Source: CAYYYJ01 sp964631205 | GTDB lineage: Archaea > Aenigmatarchaeota > Aenigmatarchaeia > QMZP01 > JACQNV01 | DNA: 64,000 bases | NCBI GenBank assembly: GCA_964631205.1 | Contig: CAZVWU010000003.1 | Location: 36,453-100,452, forward strand | Reading direction: 5' to 3' | Shown here: in pieces, positions 25,701-34,929 of the stretch | Layout of the letters: each line of letters starts with the position of its first letter | How positions within the stretch are numbered: position 1 is the first letter of the stretch | The notes under the pieces: generated by a model | Databases searched by the model: none | What the model saw: only the letters and a program-made list of their open reading frames with translations | What the model was told of the DNA's origin: nothing | Made by a program: the position numbers and the translations under genes

Positions 25701-28453
25701 CACCAAGGGCTGTCTCTGTTCCCGGTACAAGTGACAGGAATTTTGTCTTGGTTGGGTATGGGGATATTGTGACAAAAGCTGATGTGTCAATAACAGGTAT
25801 GTTAGGCCCTCTTTCTGAGGCTGTGACAGCCAGCACATTCAGTATAAACCCGTCGTACAGGAAATCATAATTGGCCTCGCCTTCCTTAACTATTACACCA
25901 GCCGAGCGCCCGTCAGGATATTGCAAACCAAGATCCACATATCCGCTTCCAAGGCCACCTCTGGAAACTCCGGGGCCAGCAACTGCCAGCTTATAGCCGC
26001 TGAAGTAGTGGGGTTCCTTGTCTGTGATAAGGGCTGTTGAAGCTGTTAAACGCGATTTTGGAACCTTTGCTTGTGGTATTGGATATACCAGCTTTCCTAT
26101 CGGAGTGACCAATAACTCAACTCCTGCAGGGTCTGATAATGTGCTGTCTTCGTTAGCTGTAACCCTCAATACTTTGAGTTTGGCTTTGAAGCCGGCAAAA
26201 AGTTCCACTTCCTTCTCCTCGCCTTTATTTATCTGAACCGGCTGCAAAATAGATGAGCCATAAGCATCGTTGATGTAAATATTTGCCCATTTGCCAGAAG
26301 AGCCTTTGTCAGAATATATTTTGTAGGCTCCGAAATTCAGCGGGTTTGAGGGGTACCCTTTGGCCTCGCCAAGAACGCCGTGCACTGTCCCTTTGGGCAC
26401 TGGGGTTATTTTGACTTTCACGCTTTCCAGGTCGCCAAAGCCAAGGAACTTGTTTATTTCAAGCAGTTGGAGTATGAAGCCTGCTTTGTTGACAAAGGTG
26501 TATGTCCCTCCAGAGGAGCCGTAAAATATCTGGCCTGCAATCCTGGTTCCCGTTTTATCTTCTGCATAAATCTCCACATACTGCTGATATCCGTATGGCT
26601 TTGCCAGATAGATTTTATACTCACCAAACTCAAAAGGCTTGCCTAATGGTATTGTGGTTATTATTTCTTCAGGTTCAGGCAGAGCTACTGAAAACTCAGT
26701 ATATTTTCCTTCAACAAAGCTGCCATATTTCTTAATGCATTCTTGTGTTGCACATCTGAGGGTAAGGCCGAGAGTATATTTCCCTTCAGTTTCTGGCGCT
26801 TTGTCTGAAACATGCCAGTAGTTGTCTTCAGGAGAAAAGGTTGCTTTTCCTGATGATAAAATTTTGTTGTAATCTATAATTTCATAAGTGAGCTCAAAGC
26901 CAGCCAAATCTGACGCAGGCTCTCCGGAGTCCAATACTGCTTTTACAGTGGCTGTGATCTCTTCAGATGGGGAATAAACCTGCTTTGACAAATCATAGGC
27001 AGCTATTCTGAATGCCGGTTGAATTTCAATAACAATAATAGGCGTCAGCTGGACCTCCACTCCAGTCCCTTCCGGAGTTGGGACTGCCTGCAAAACCTTG
27101 ACTGAGAACCCAAGAGCTGAGAATTCTTGTGCCTCTCCAAACGGTATCGTTCCGGAGGCGACAACATTCCCTTCAGGCTCTTTTATCTGGATTGTGGCGC
27201 CATTCTGGTCTATTTTTGGCGCATAGACACTATACACGTATTCTGGTTGGCTGTCTGGGGTTATTGTAATTGTTGGTTCTGGGGGAGGTGAAGGAGTGCC
27301 TGATGGGGAAGGTGGGGGTGTTGGGGTTGAAGTTGTGCCAGGAGTACCAAGATCTGAAATCTCAAGATCTGCAAACTGGTTTATCCCTGGTTTAGAATAG
27401 ATATCCAGTACCTTGATTGAGAAAGAATATAGGTTTTTGCCTGAAGTATCTCTGAATTCATGTATTTCGTCTTTCTTCATGAAAACGCTGGTTAATTGGG
27501 ATTTTAGAATTTTTTCGAAAAGTTTTACAGAAATTGCGTCGGGGTCTTCAGAGTTTATCCCAATATATACCCCACCATATTCTGCGAGTTCACCTGATTC
27601 CATTGTGAGCTTTGTTGGTAGAGCTGTCTGTTTTCCAGATATCCCTATCAATGCGCCTGAAGCTGAAGATCCAGATGCTGGCTTTGCAGCCTCTGAATAA
27701 ATATTTTTTGCGTCAGCATCAGAAAGTTCTCTATTGTATATCTTCACATTGTCTACAGAGCCGTCGAAATAACAGCACCCGCTGGAGAATTGGCCTAAGT
27801 AGAGGTTTGGTGTCACAGACCTTGTGTTAGGCTGGTTGGTTCCCTGTGAAAGGGTTTGTTTAACCCCGTTTATGTATATCTTGGTGTTTTGTATGTTGCC
27901 GTTGCTGAACACTGCGACCACATGGACCCAGTCGCCTTTGTTCAGGATGTTTGCGCTGGCAGTATCAGTTGTTCCATAACTGTCGCTGTTGCCTGTATTA
28001 AATCCGATTGAGCCGCCTGTCCATGCCACAAGCGCATACTGGTCAAAGGACAAAACTGTCCCGCCTTTTGCAACGCCGTTTTGTATTGTTGGCTTCATCC
28101 AGAACTCTATGGAAGTTTGTGCTCCAGCGGATGTGTCAACTGGAAAGTTGGTTAAAAGGGCATATTGCTTCTTGGCTGCATCAAAACCCAGAGCCTGCCC
28201 GTATTTTCCAGTAACTAAAGAAGGTCCGCAGCATGGGTCGCTGTAAAGAGACATTTTATATTTTCCAGTTGCGTCTGTTACAGTTGACCCTTCTGTATAA
28301 CTGTCCAAAGCCCAGTAAGCTACTAGGGAATCCTGCGCAACCTGCTGGCCTGAAAGCTGCAAATTCGCAAAATTAGCTACTGCAACAACTGCGACTACTA
28401 CTGCTAGAACGCCTGCTGCAACTCCTGCCTGGCCTTTAAGTCCCCCCCCCCAT
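22777..28453 (-). CDS. Giant surface protein with LamG, tandem beta modules and two zinc-metalloprotease domains (start out of frame in a poly-G tract)
   Basis: About 1890 residues. The N-terminus LKGQAGVAAGVLAVVVAVVA followed by VANFANLQLSG matches the signal segment of the giant protein at 8636. Next come a LamG domain (to about residue 225), then about nine tandem modules of roughly 80 residues marked by G-x-YKI(Y) such as FEFGEYKIYLAKP, with one macroglobulin-like domain among them. After that is a peptidase M64-like domain (LIVVGDGDWEDEEF, FNIWAYNP, HELGHSLFDLDH, Met-turn NIMCSGN) and a second zincin (MLHEILHTLGF, DLMYSGN). ATG 28453-28451 is followed by 9 G, which puts it out of frame; 8 G would join it to the body. 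No other in-frame start precedes the signal segment; the next is TTG 28362, inside it. Confidence 0.75.
28442..28451 (-). repeat. Poly-G tract (10 G) at the start codon of the giant metalloprotease
   Basis: On the coding strand the ATG at 28453-28451 runs directly into nine further G. With 9 G after ATG the frame ends at TAA after four codons. With 8 or 11 G it reads MGGGLKGQ and continues as the giant protein. Homopolymers of this length slip during replication (phase variation) but are also prone to sequencing error. Confidence 0.8.
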
Positions 28454-28530
28454 ATGGGATTTCAGCGGCTTTGTTTTTGTGGTAGAGAAAAATGACATTG
28501 GAGCACCTTTTATTAATTCTATAGTTTTTC

Positions 28531-28551
28531 TGGTTTATATGTGGGGGGGGG
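28531..28551 (-). promoter_or_regulatory. Likely promoter of the giant metalloprotease, preceded by a second homopolymer
   Basis: On the minus strand CCCCCCCCC (28551-28543) is followed by ACATATAAACC, a TATA-like box. Transcription would start about 27 nt further on (near 28508), giving a leader of about 55 nt. The C run occupies the BRE position next to the TATA box, so a change in its length could also change promoter strength. The two homopolymer tracts are in opposite orientation with similar flanks (CATATG / ATATGT), making an inverted pair about 90 bp apart. Confidence 0.45.
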
Positions 28552-28677
28552 AATATAAAAAGATTAACTGCAGGCGTGCTTCTATTAGTCTATAATTTAT
28601 TGGCCAAAACCAAAAAAGGGGCATTTATATTTATATATCTGTTACACTAAAATTAATAAATTGTTAATTTGAGTGTT

Positions 28678-29172
28678 ATGAAAATGGCTGGATTGTCGGG
28701 GAAAGAGATTGAGGTTGTATCCCACCTTGAGCTTGAAGGGAAACAATTTTTTAAAAGGGCTGATATAAGGACATTTTTTAAAAACAGGAACGAGATGAAT
28801 GTATACATCAATAGATTAAAAAGGAAAGGCAGGCTGATAAAACTGAACGGGGAAAAGTATTATCTCATCCCTGTCAGAGCCTATAAAGGCCGTTGGTCTG
28901 AACATCCTTTTATTGTGATAGATGAGGTTTTTAATGGAAAAAATTATTTTATAGGCGGCAAGGCCGCAGCCAATTATTGGGGCCACATAGACCAGATCCC
29001 GACACAGATAGATGTCTACTCAACAAAGAGGCAGGGAGAGAAAAAGATTTTCAATTTTAGAATCAGGTATAGGCGGACCACCCATAGGAATATGAAGAAT
29101 TTTGTCAGCAGGAAAATAAAGAATCACCAGTTTCTTATAGCAGGAAGAAAAAGGTCTGAGCAATGGAAATAA
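28678..29172 (+). CDS. AbiEi-like antitoxin, module 2
   Basis: Shorter (about 164 aa) relative of AbiEi. An N-terminal helix-turn-helix (ADIRTFFKNRNEMNVYINRL, KRKGRLIKLNGEKYYLIP) is followed by FIGGKAAANYWGHIDQIPTQ and IDVYSTKRQGEKKI, which correspond to the sensor-like core of the family. It ends in a basic stretch. The start is uncertain: TTG 28669, ATG 28678 and ATG 28684 are all in frame, and I chose the first ATG. It overlaps the nucleotidyltransferase gene by 10 nt. The low similarity to module 1 shows that the two AbiE systems were acquired separately rather than duplicated recently. Confidence 0.75.
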   Translation: MKMAGLSGKEIEVVSHLELEGKQFFKRADIRTFFKNRNEMNVYINRLKRKGRLIKLNGEKYYLIPVRAYKGRWSEHPFIVIDEVFNGKNYFIGGKAAANYWGHIDQIPTQIDVYSTKRQGEKKIFNFRIRYRRTTHRNMKNFVSRKIKNHQFLIAGRKRSEQWK

Positions 29173-29891
29173 TATCAGAGGATAAGATCCGGTACTTTGC
29201 AGGTAAATATGGATATAACCTTATCTATCTTGAAAAGGACTATTTCCTGACACTTCTTCTTTACCTTCTGAAAGATGTCGAAGGGCTGTACCTTAAAGGC
29301 GGCACCTGTCTCAATAAAATATTCCTAAACCATACAAGGCTGAGCGAGGATCTTGATTATGTTTCAAGGAGGCCTGTAAAGGATGTCCGGAAAGATATAG
29401 AAAACAGCCTTGACAAAACAATTTTCACTAAAATCGGGGCTGACAAATCCACAGGCCAATTTGTGAGGCTCCTCATTTATTTCAAAAGCTATTTTGAAAA
29501 ATCTGGCTATATAATATTGGATATCAACAGCAAGGCCTCCATTCATCTGAAGCCGGAAAACCATAAGGTAGAAAATTTTTATGGGCTTGAGTTTGTAATA
29601 AATACTATAAATATAGAAGAAATTGTGGCGGAGAAAATAAGGGCCCTTATAACAAGGAACCAGCCAAGGGATTATTTCGATGCTTATTTCATCCTGCAAA
29701 AATATAAGATTAACAAAAGGCTTGTTAAAGAAAAAGTTAAGGAAGCTGGGGAAAAGTTTGACCTTGAAAGGATATTCAAAAATGCCAGCAGGGTTTATTC
29801 AAAATGGGAATCGGACCTTCTGCCGCTCACCAACAAAAAGGTTAGTTTTCTTACAGTAATCAAGGCACTGGAAAAGGAGTTTAGGAAATAG
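29163..29891 (+). CDS. abiEii: AbiEii-like nucleotidyltransferase toxin, module 2
   Basis: The catalytic signature LKGGTCLNKIF then RLSEDLDYVSRR is clear, followed by IEEIVAEKIRALITRNQPRD and YFDAYFILQKY, the conserved downstream helices. Length 242 aa. It is predicted to be the growth-arresting partner of the overlapping upstream antitoxin. The gene is convergent with cdc48, with only 11 nt between the stops. Sequence similarity to module 1 AbiEii is limited to the motifs. Confidence 0.88.
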   Translation: MEIISEDKIRYFAGKYGYNLIYLEKDYFLTLLLYLLKDVEGLYLKGGTCLNKIFLNHTRLSEDLDYVSRRPVKDVRKDIENSLDKTIFTKIGADKSTGQFVRLLIYFKSYFEKSGYIILDINSKASIHLKPENHKVENFYGLEFVINTINIEEIVAEKIRALITRNQPRDYFDAYFILQKYKINKRLVKEKVKEAGEKFDLERIFKNASRVYSKWESDLLPLTNKKVSFLTVIKALEKEFRK

Positions 29892-29902
29892 TGTTGACTG
29901 AG

Positions 29903-32170
29903 TTACCCGTAGCTCACATCTGTCTCTTCTGTCTTTGCTTTCCTGAGCTTTTCGCCTGCTTTTTTATAATAGGCTATTATTTTCGGGTCTATTGTGGGCT
30001 TGACTTTTTCAAGGGCAGATTCAAAATTCTTCGGGGAAATTATTTTTGTTTTCATATCCTCCCTCAAGGCTGTGAGGCCAGCCTCCCTGCAAAGGGCTTC
30101 TATGTCTGCGCCTGTGTATCCCTCGAGATTCTTTACAAACCCCTTGATGTCAAAATCTTTTGTAATAGGCATGTTTTCTGTGTAGATTTTCAGGATGGCT
30201 TCCCTTGATTTTTCATCTGGGGGCCCTACAAAAATCAGCCTCTCAAACCTGCCGGGCCTTAAAAGGGCAGGGTCTATTATGTCGGGCCTGTTTGTTGCGG
30301 CTATCACAACTATGTTGTGGAGCTCCTCGAGCCCAGACATTTCAACAAGTATTTGGGAGACGATATTTTCCATAACATGGCTGCCTGCAGAACCCCCTCT
30401 CCTTGGGGCAAGAGAATCGATTTCATCAAAAAATATCACGCAGGGAGCAACCTGCTTGGCTTTCCTGAATATCTCGCGCAGCTTTCGTTCAGATTCACCG
30501 ACCCACATCGATAAAATTTCCGGCCCTTTCACTGCGATAAAATTTGCCTGCGATTCTGTGGCAACTGCTTTTGCAAGCAGGGTTTTTCCTGTGCCTGGAG
30601 GGCCATATAATAGCACGCCTGTTGGCGGTTTTATCCCCATCCTCTGGAAAGCTTCCGGATTCTTCAGGGGCCACTGCACAACTTCCTTCAAAGACTCTTT
30701 TACATCCTCGAGTCCGCCGATCTCCTCCCATTTGACATTTGGAACCTCGATAAGGACTTCCCTCATTGCAGAAGGCTCGACGATCTTGAGGGCGTTTTGG
30801 AAATCCTTTTTTGTTACCTTGAGTTTTTCCAGGACGTCCTGGGGTATTTCTGCCTGCTTTTTCCAGCTTATCTCAGGGAGAACCCGCCTTAAGGCTGACA
30901 TTGCACTCTCTTTTGCAAGGGCTTGTATGTCTGCGCCTGTAAATCCATAAGTTATTGAACCGAGCTCATCGAGATTTACATCCTTTTCAATCGGCATGTT
31001 TTTGGTATGGATTTGTAGAATTTCTTTCCTTCCTTTTACATCAGGGACGCCGATCTCGATCTCACGGTCAAACCTTCCAGGCCTTCTAAGGGCAGGGTCA
31101 AGGGAATTCTCCATATTCGTGGCGGCTATTACAATCACTTTTCCCCTCGACTTCAGGCCGTCCATTGTTGTGAGCAGCTGTGACACCACCCTTTTTTCGA
31201 CCTCCCCGCGGACCTCTTCCCTTTTGGGGGCGATTGCATCTATTTCATCAATAAAAATGATTGAGGGCGCGTTCTTCTCAGCCTCCTCGAAAATTTTCCT
31301 GATATTTTGCTCGCTCTGGCCATACCATTTGCTCATAACCTCGGGCCCGTTTATCACAAGGAAGTTTGCGCCTGCCTCATTTGCGACTGCTTTTGCAAGC
31401 AGGGTTTTTCCTGTTCCCGGGGGCCCGTAAAGAAGGACGCCCTTAGGCGGGTCTATCCCCAATTTTGTAAATAATTCAGGGTGCCTTAACGGGAGCTCGA
31501 CCATCTCTCTGATTTTTAAAATAGCATCTCCGAGTCCGCCTATATCCTCGTAAGTTACAGTAGGAATCCTTTCTTCAAGCGCTGTGACTGCCTCAGGCTT
31601 CAGCTCTATTTCTGTGAGGTCTGTCATCCTTGTTATCCCTTCAGGAAGTGTTGAGACAACTGCAAGCCTTGTCTCGCCTGGTATCGGTGTGAAAAATATT
31701 TCTTCAAAACTAAGCCCCAGGAAATCGTTGAATGGACCATCCCTTCTGTGGCGTACAACAGGAAAGGGAGCAACAATATCCCCTTTCACCAGAGGCCTCA
31801 TAAAAAGGTTTTTCTTTAGGAGTTCGGGGTGCATCTGCATTATCACGCCCTTTTGCGCAGGCGCAAGGACAATCCGTTCTGCATCCCTTACAGCAGCGCG
31901 GGAGACCCTGACAGTTTCGCCGACGCCGATCCCTGTGTTTTTCCTTGTAATCCCATCCATCCTGATAATATTAAGGCCGACATCTGCTGGATATGCCCTG
32001 ACAACTATTGCGCCTGTCTTCTTCTGGCCCTGAAGCTCGACAATGTCGCCTTCTTTTACAGAAAGCTTCTTCATTGTATTTGTATCTACCCTGACAATCC
32101 CCCTTCCGGATTCGCCTCTGTTCGTGAGTTCGCCGACACTTAATACAACGCCTTCAAAAGTTTCTGCCAT
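29903..32170 (-). CDS. Cdc48/VCP-like AAA+ ATPase with two ATPase domains
   Basis: Archaeal VAT/Cdc48 homologue that unfolds proteins, probably feeding the proteasome or extracting proteins from complexes. It has an N-terminal double-psi barrel substrate domain (residues 1-185, beginning FEGVVLSVGELTNRGESGRG). The first AAA domain has Walker A GPPGTGKTLLAKAV near 248 and Walker B FIDEIDA near 307; the second has Walker A near 522 and FFDEIDS near 582. Arginine fingers (RRPGRFDRE, LRPGRFERL) are intact. Length 755 aa is normal, and the C-terminus lacks the long tail of eukaryotic p97. The leader carries two overlapping hairpins (32178-32233). Confidence 0.95.
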   Translation of the reverse strand: MAETFEGVVLSVGELTNRGESGRGIVRVDTNTMKKLSVKEGDIVELQGQKKTGAIVVRAYPADVGLNIIRMDGITRKNTGIGVGETVRVSRAAVRDAERIVLAPAQKGVIMQMHPELLKKNLFMRPLVKGDIVAPFPVVRHRRDGPFNDFLGLSFEEIFFTPIPGETRLAVVSTLPEGITRMTDLTEIELKPEAVTALEERIPTVTYEDIGGLGDAILKIREMVELPLRHPELFTKLGIDPPKGVLLYGPPGTGKTLLAKAVANEAGANFLVINGPEVMSKWYGQSEQNIRKIFEEAEKNAPSIIFIDEIDAIAPKREEVRGEVEKRVVSQLLTTMDGLKSRGKVIVIAATNMENSLDPALRRPGRFDREIEIGVPDVKGRKEILQIHTKNMPIEKDVNLDELGSITYGFTGADIQALAKESAMSALRRVLPEISWKKQAEIPQDVLEKLKVTKKDFQNALKIVEPSAMREVLIEVPNVKWEEIGGLEDVKESLKEVVQWPLKNPEAFQRMGIKPPTGVLLYGPPGTGKTLLAKAVATESQANFIAVKGPEILSMWVGESERKLREIFRKAKQVAPCVIFFDEIDSLAPRRGGSAGSHVMENIVSQILVEMSGLEELHNIVVIAATNRPDIIDPALLRPGRFERLIFVGPPDEKSREAILKIYTENMPITKDFDIKGFVKNLEGYTGADIEALCREAGLTALREDMKTKIISPKNFESALEKVKPTIDPKIIAYYKKAGEKLRKAKTEETDVSYG

Positions 32171-32177
32171 ATCAGCC

Positions 32178-32233
32178 CTTTTCTTTCCAAAAGAAAAGTG
32201 TTGAGATCCCCAAAGAAAGGGATTTACACTTTT
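32178..32233 (-). repeat. Two overlapping, mutually exclusive hairpins in the cdc48 leader
   Basis: CTTTTCTTT (32178-32186) pairs with AAAGAAAAG (32190-32198). The second hairpin uses AAAAGTGT (32194-32201) with ACACTTTT (32226-32233) and an inner ATCCC/GGGAT. The AAAAG segment is shared, so only one can form at a time. On the minus strand the first hairpin ends 8 nt before the cdc48 ATG. This may be an RNA switch or a terminator-like structure; it is a structural observation only. Confidence 0.45.
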
Positions 32234-32380
32234 AACTAAGACTCTTTCTTAATATTAATTCTAATTAATTTATACTTCAACCGAAATATTCTGCTCCTAT
32301 ACTATATTAATATTATAATAGCTGCCCGGTCTCCTGGGAATACCCCTCTCTTCGAACTCTCACAGTGGAAACCTAAAGAA

Positions 32381-32419
32381 GATTGGAAACCGATCCCGAA
32401 TGATCGGTTTCGTCCCTTT
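32381..32419 (-). repeat. Hairpin element, copy C
   Basis: On the minus strand: AAAGGGAC, stem GAAACCGATC (32411-32402), a 6-nt loop, GATCGGTTTC (32395-32386), then CAATC. The stem sequence differs from the other three copies while both flanks are kept, so the pairing is maintained by matching changes on the two sides. It overlaps the stop codon of the 32418 gene. Confidence 0.75.
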
Positions 32420-32645
32420 ACTCCCACCCCTCCCTTGATTTTATCCTGACTATTACTGAATGGCTTGTCCTGATTATCTCAACAGTAGGCTCGTGCCTGA
32501 CAACCTCTATCAGCTGGATGTATTTCTTGACTGTGATATTGTGGAGCCCTGTTTTCTGGGCAATCTGGTTGATGCTGAGGGCTGAGCTTTCCCCTTCCAG
32601 AAGCCTGAAAATCTCCTCTATTATCTCCAAAGGGTCTTTGCGCAT
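32418..32645 (-). CDS. Small helix-turn-helix regulator, 75 aa
   Basis: A compact HTH protein: DPLEIIEEIFRLLEGES, then SALSINQIAQKTGLHNITVK, a helix-turn-helix with the recognition helix at HNITVKKYIQLI, then a beta wing (PTVEIIRTSHSVIVRIK). It resembles many archaeal single-domain winged-helix regulators. GTATATAAATA at about 32672-32682 is about 30 nt upstream of the ATG, in keeping with a leaderless message. The stop codon is embedded in a conserved hairpin element (32381-32419). The target genes are unknown. Confidence 0.7.
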   Translation of the reverse strand: MRKDPLEIIEEIFRLLEGESSALSINQIAQKTGLHNITVKKYIQLIEVVRHEPTVEIIRTSHSVIVRIKSREGWE

Positions 32646-32801
32646 ACAGATATATTATATTGAACATATTTATATACTTTGCTTATAATATATTGATACT
32701 TTTAGATATAGATCTATATATTATAGTATAAAGAAGTATATAAATGTTTCTACAGAGGGGAAAGCTTTATAAATCGCTCTAGACAATATGGTAAGATTGT
32801 T

Positions 32802-33098
32802 ATGGCAAATAATATTGCAAGAGATGCTGGATTTATCAAGGAGTTAGTAGCTGGGGATGTTGATTATACTCCTGTAACTGCCAAAAACTTTTATTTGGCT
32901 GCAGAGATGGCTGCCAGATATGAGTTGCCTGAAGCAGCTGAATTATATAAAAGGATTATTCAAGCACATGAGACCGCAGGCAGACCAGAGGCTGCTGCAA
33001 GGGTCAGGATGGTGGCTGGGCTGAAACCAGAAGAAAGGGAGAATTATATCCAAAAAAGGCTAGAAGGTGAAATAAAGTTTGGCATTGCAAAAGAATAG
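32802..33098 (+). CDS. Small helical-repeat (TPR-like) protein, 98 aa
   Basis: Two antiparallel helix pairs of TPR character (VTAKNFYLAAEMAARYELPE and AAELYKRIIQAHETAGRPEA, each with small residues at packing positions), then a basic C-terminus. The style resembles the larger repeat protein at 57054, which also has alternating Ala-rich helices separated by PEA turns. It likely mediates protein interaction. CTTTATAAAT at 32765-32774 lies about 30 nt before the ATG. It ends 2 nt from the convergent GGDEF gene. Confidence 0.6.
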   Translation: MANNIARDAGFIKELVAGDVDYTPVTAKNFYLAAEMAARYELPEAAELYKRIIQAHETAGRPEAAARVRMVAGLKPEERENYIQKRLEGEIKFGIAKE

Positions 33099-33100
33099 TT

Positions 33101-34648
33101 TCAGGCAGCTGGGGTTTCTTCCATTCTTGGGTCGAATTTGTCTCCTATTCTTCTGTATGGGTTTCTTCTTTCTGCGCTTACAGGCAAAAGCTCAGAAGAT
33201 ATTTTTGATCTTCCATCTCTCGGGGATTCTGAGATCATCTCTGTATCCATATCCAGAACTACATCTATGCCTATTCTAGCGCCTTCCTTAACAAGCTCCC
33301 CAAATTTCTGTAGAGCCTCTTCAAAAGAGCTGGATGTTGCATATTCCCTCTCTTGACAGCTGACAAGTTTATTTACTACATCTCCTAACCCAGTTAATTT
33401 TGTTGTGACAGGCACACCATCTTCGGGGTGCTGAATGCTGCGAAGTGTTTGGTCTAGGTCGTCCAGCATTCTTATGTATGTGTCTGTGTATCTAGGGTCT
33501 TCTTTCTCTCTCAGGATTGCTAACAAATCTTTTATTTCCGCCTGCATTTTTACATATTTGCCTGATGCAGACTTGCTAGTTTCAATATTGGAAAGCATTG
33601 TTTCCAGATCTTCTATTATATATTCTAGCTTTATTATTTTGGGCTCCTGGCCGTCAGACACCTGATAAGGTTCAGGCTCTTCAGCAACTTCCATACCTAG
33701 GAGCAATTCTTCTAATTCCTCGCGGAGTCTTGTATATCTATCAGATTTCTCTGTCTGCCCTTTATCCCTTCTGTATGTAAACCTTTTACTTTTCTTTTGT
33801 TCGCGCATTGCTTCATCAGCGATTGCTATCAATTCCTTTGGGGTTATAGATTTGAGCTGTTCTTTAGGCATATCTTTATCGATGTACGTTGTTGCTATGC
33901 CTATTGTAACCCCTAGATAATCCAAGAGGTTTTCTCCGTCGTCCATTTTTATTGCTTTGCCATGCCTCTGCATCCATCTTTTATGCCTTTCTAGGCTTCT
34001 TTCAACCTTTTCTTGAATTCTTGAAGCCACAGTTTCGGCGCCTTTGTATGATGTGTCTGGCAAGATAACTGCAAATTCATCCCCTCCGCTATGGAGCCTG
34101 TATGCTGAATCGGTTTCTCTCTTCACAGAGCGTTCTAATACTCTTGCAAAATATTTCAAAGCTCGGTTTGCCACAGCATGGCCTGCCTTGTCATTAAGGG
34201 CCTTGAAGTTAGCAAGATCTATATACAGGATAGATAACTTGGCCTCTTCTCCATCGCAGGCTGCCCTTTTGGTTCTTGCAACCTCTTCCTTTAATTCTTG
34301 TTCAAAATAGCTCCCGTTGCCCAGCAGAGTGTTTGGATCTATAAATTCAAGGCGTTCTTTTTCATCTATATAACCAGTCACCATCTGGAGTTTTTCTGGG
34401 GGAAGATGCTCAGCTAAAATCTCAAATACAATACTTCGGCGAACATCAGTAATAGGATAGCTGCTGCCTTTGGGTTGCTCTTTTGGAGAATCCTGTATAG
34501 GATAAGCAGACGCTATTCTGTTGCCTGCTTTATTCACATTTGTTTGGATATCTGCTTTGGGGTAACTAGATATGCCTAGAGGCCTGTTGTCTCCAATTCC
34601 TCCAAATTCTTCAGAAGAGTCATTATTAAAATAAAGTCTTTTTGACAT
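33101..34648 (-). CDS. GGDEF-domain protein (predicted diguanylate cyclase)
   Basis: The central domain (about residues 105-295) is a GGDEF fold. The metal-binding block is ILYIDLANFKALNDKAGHAV, the signature loop is YRLHSGGDEFAVILP near residue 190, and the terminal LGVTIGIATTY and ELIAIADEAMREQKK blocks are present. All residues expected for c-di-GMP synthesis appear intact. The spacing between the upstream RETD and the signature is two residues longer than in the usual inhibitory site, so product inhibition may be absent. The first 100 residues are polar and disordered-looking. The C-terminal 215 residues are helical and unrecognised. No membrane segment or sensor domain is visible. Confidence 0.85.
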   Translation of the reverse strand: MSKRLYFNNDSSEEFGGIGDNRPLGISSYPKADIQTNVNKAGNRIASAYPIQDSPKEQPKGSSYPITDVRRSIVFEILAEHLPPEKLQMVTGYIDEKERLEFIDPNTLLGNGSYFEQELKEEVARTKRAACDGEEAKLSILYIDLANFKALNDKAGHAVANRALKYFARVLERSVKRETDSAYRLHSGGDEFAVILPDTSYKGAETVASRIQEKVERSLERHKRWMQRHGKAIKMDDGENLLDYLGVTIGIATTYIDKDMPKEQLKSITPKELIAIADEAMREQKKSKRFTYRRDKGQTEKSDRYTRLREELEELLLGMEVAEEPEPYQVSDGQEPKIIKLEYIIEDLETMLSNIETSKSASGKYVKMQAEIKDLLAILREKEDPRYTDTYIRMLDDLDQTLRSIQHPEDGVPVTTKLTGLGDVVNKLVSCQEREYATSSSFEEALQKFGELVKEGARIGIDVVLDMDTEMISESPRDGRSKISSELLPVSAERRNPYRRIGDKFDPRMEETPAA

Positions 34649-34929
34649 GCTAAGAGCTTAAAACTAGAAAAGATATACTTTACTTCTCTATTTTTTGTAA
34701 ATTCTGAAATTACTAGAATTTGGATGTTTGGACTTACAAATTATAAGAAAAGTGCTTAGAAATAGTGTAATAGAAGAAGTTGTTTTGATTTTACTCGTTT
34801 TGATTCTACTCATATACTAATACCAGAGTATGAGAACGTTGAAAATAGAAAATATATAGGTTATTCCCCAATTTTCTGGAATTCTTGGAATTACAAATTA
34901 TATAAGTAAATAAAACAAATATAGTATAC

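Noticed and set aside
30195..30950. 251-codon plus-strand frame opposite cdc48
   Set aside because: It is the antisense of the strongly conserved AAA domains; its Ser/Phe-rich composition is typical of a shadow frame.
32340..32400. GAGAGTTCGAAG on the minus strand looked like a tRNA T arm
   Set aside because: The bases after the TTCGAA do not complement the bases before it, and no acceptor, D or anticodon arm can be built around it.
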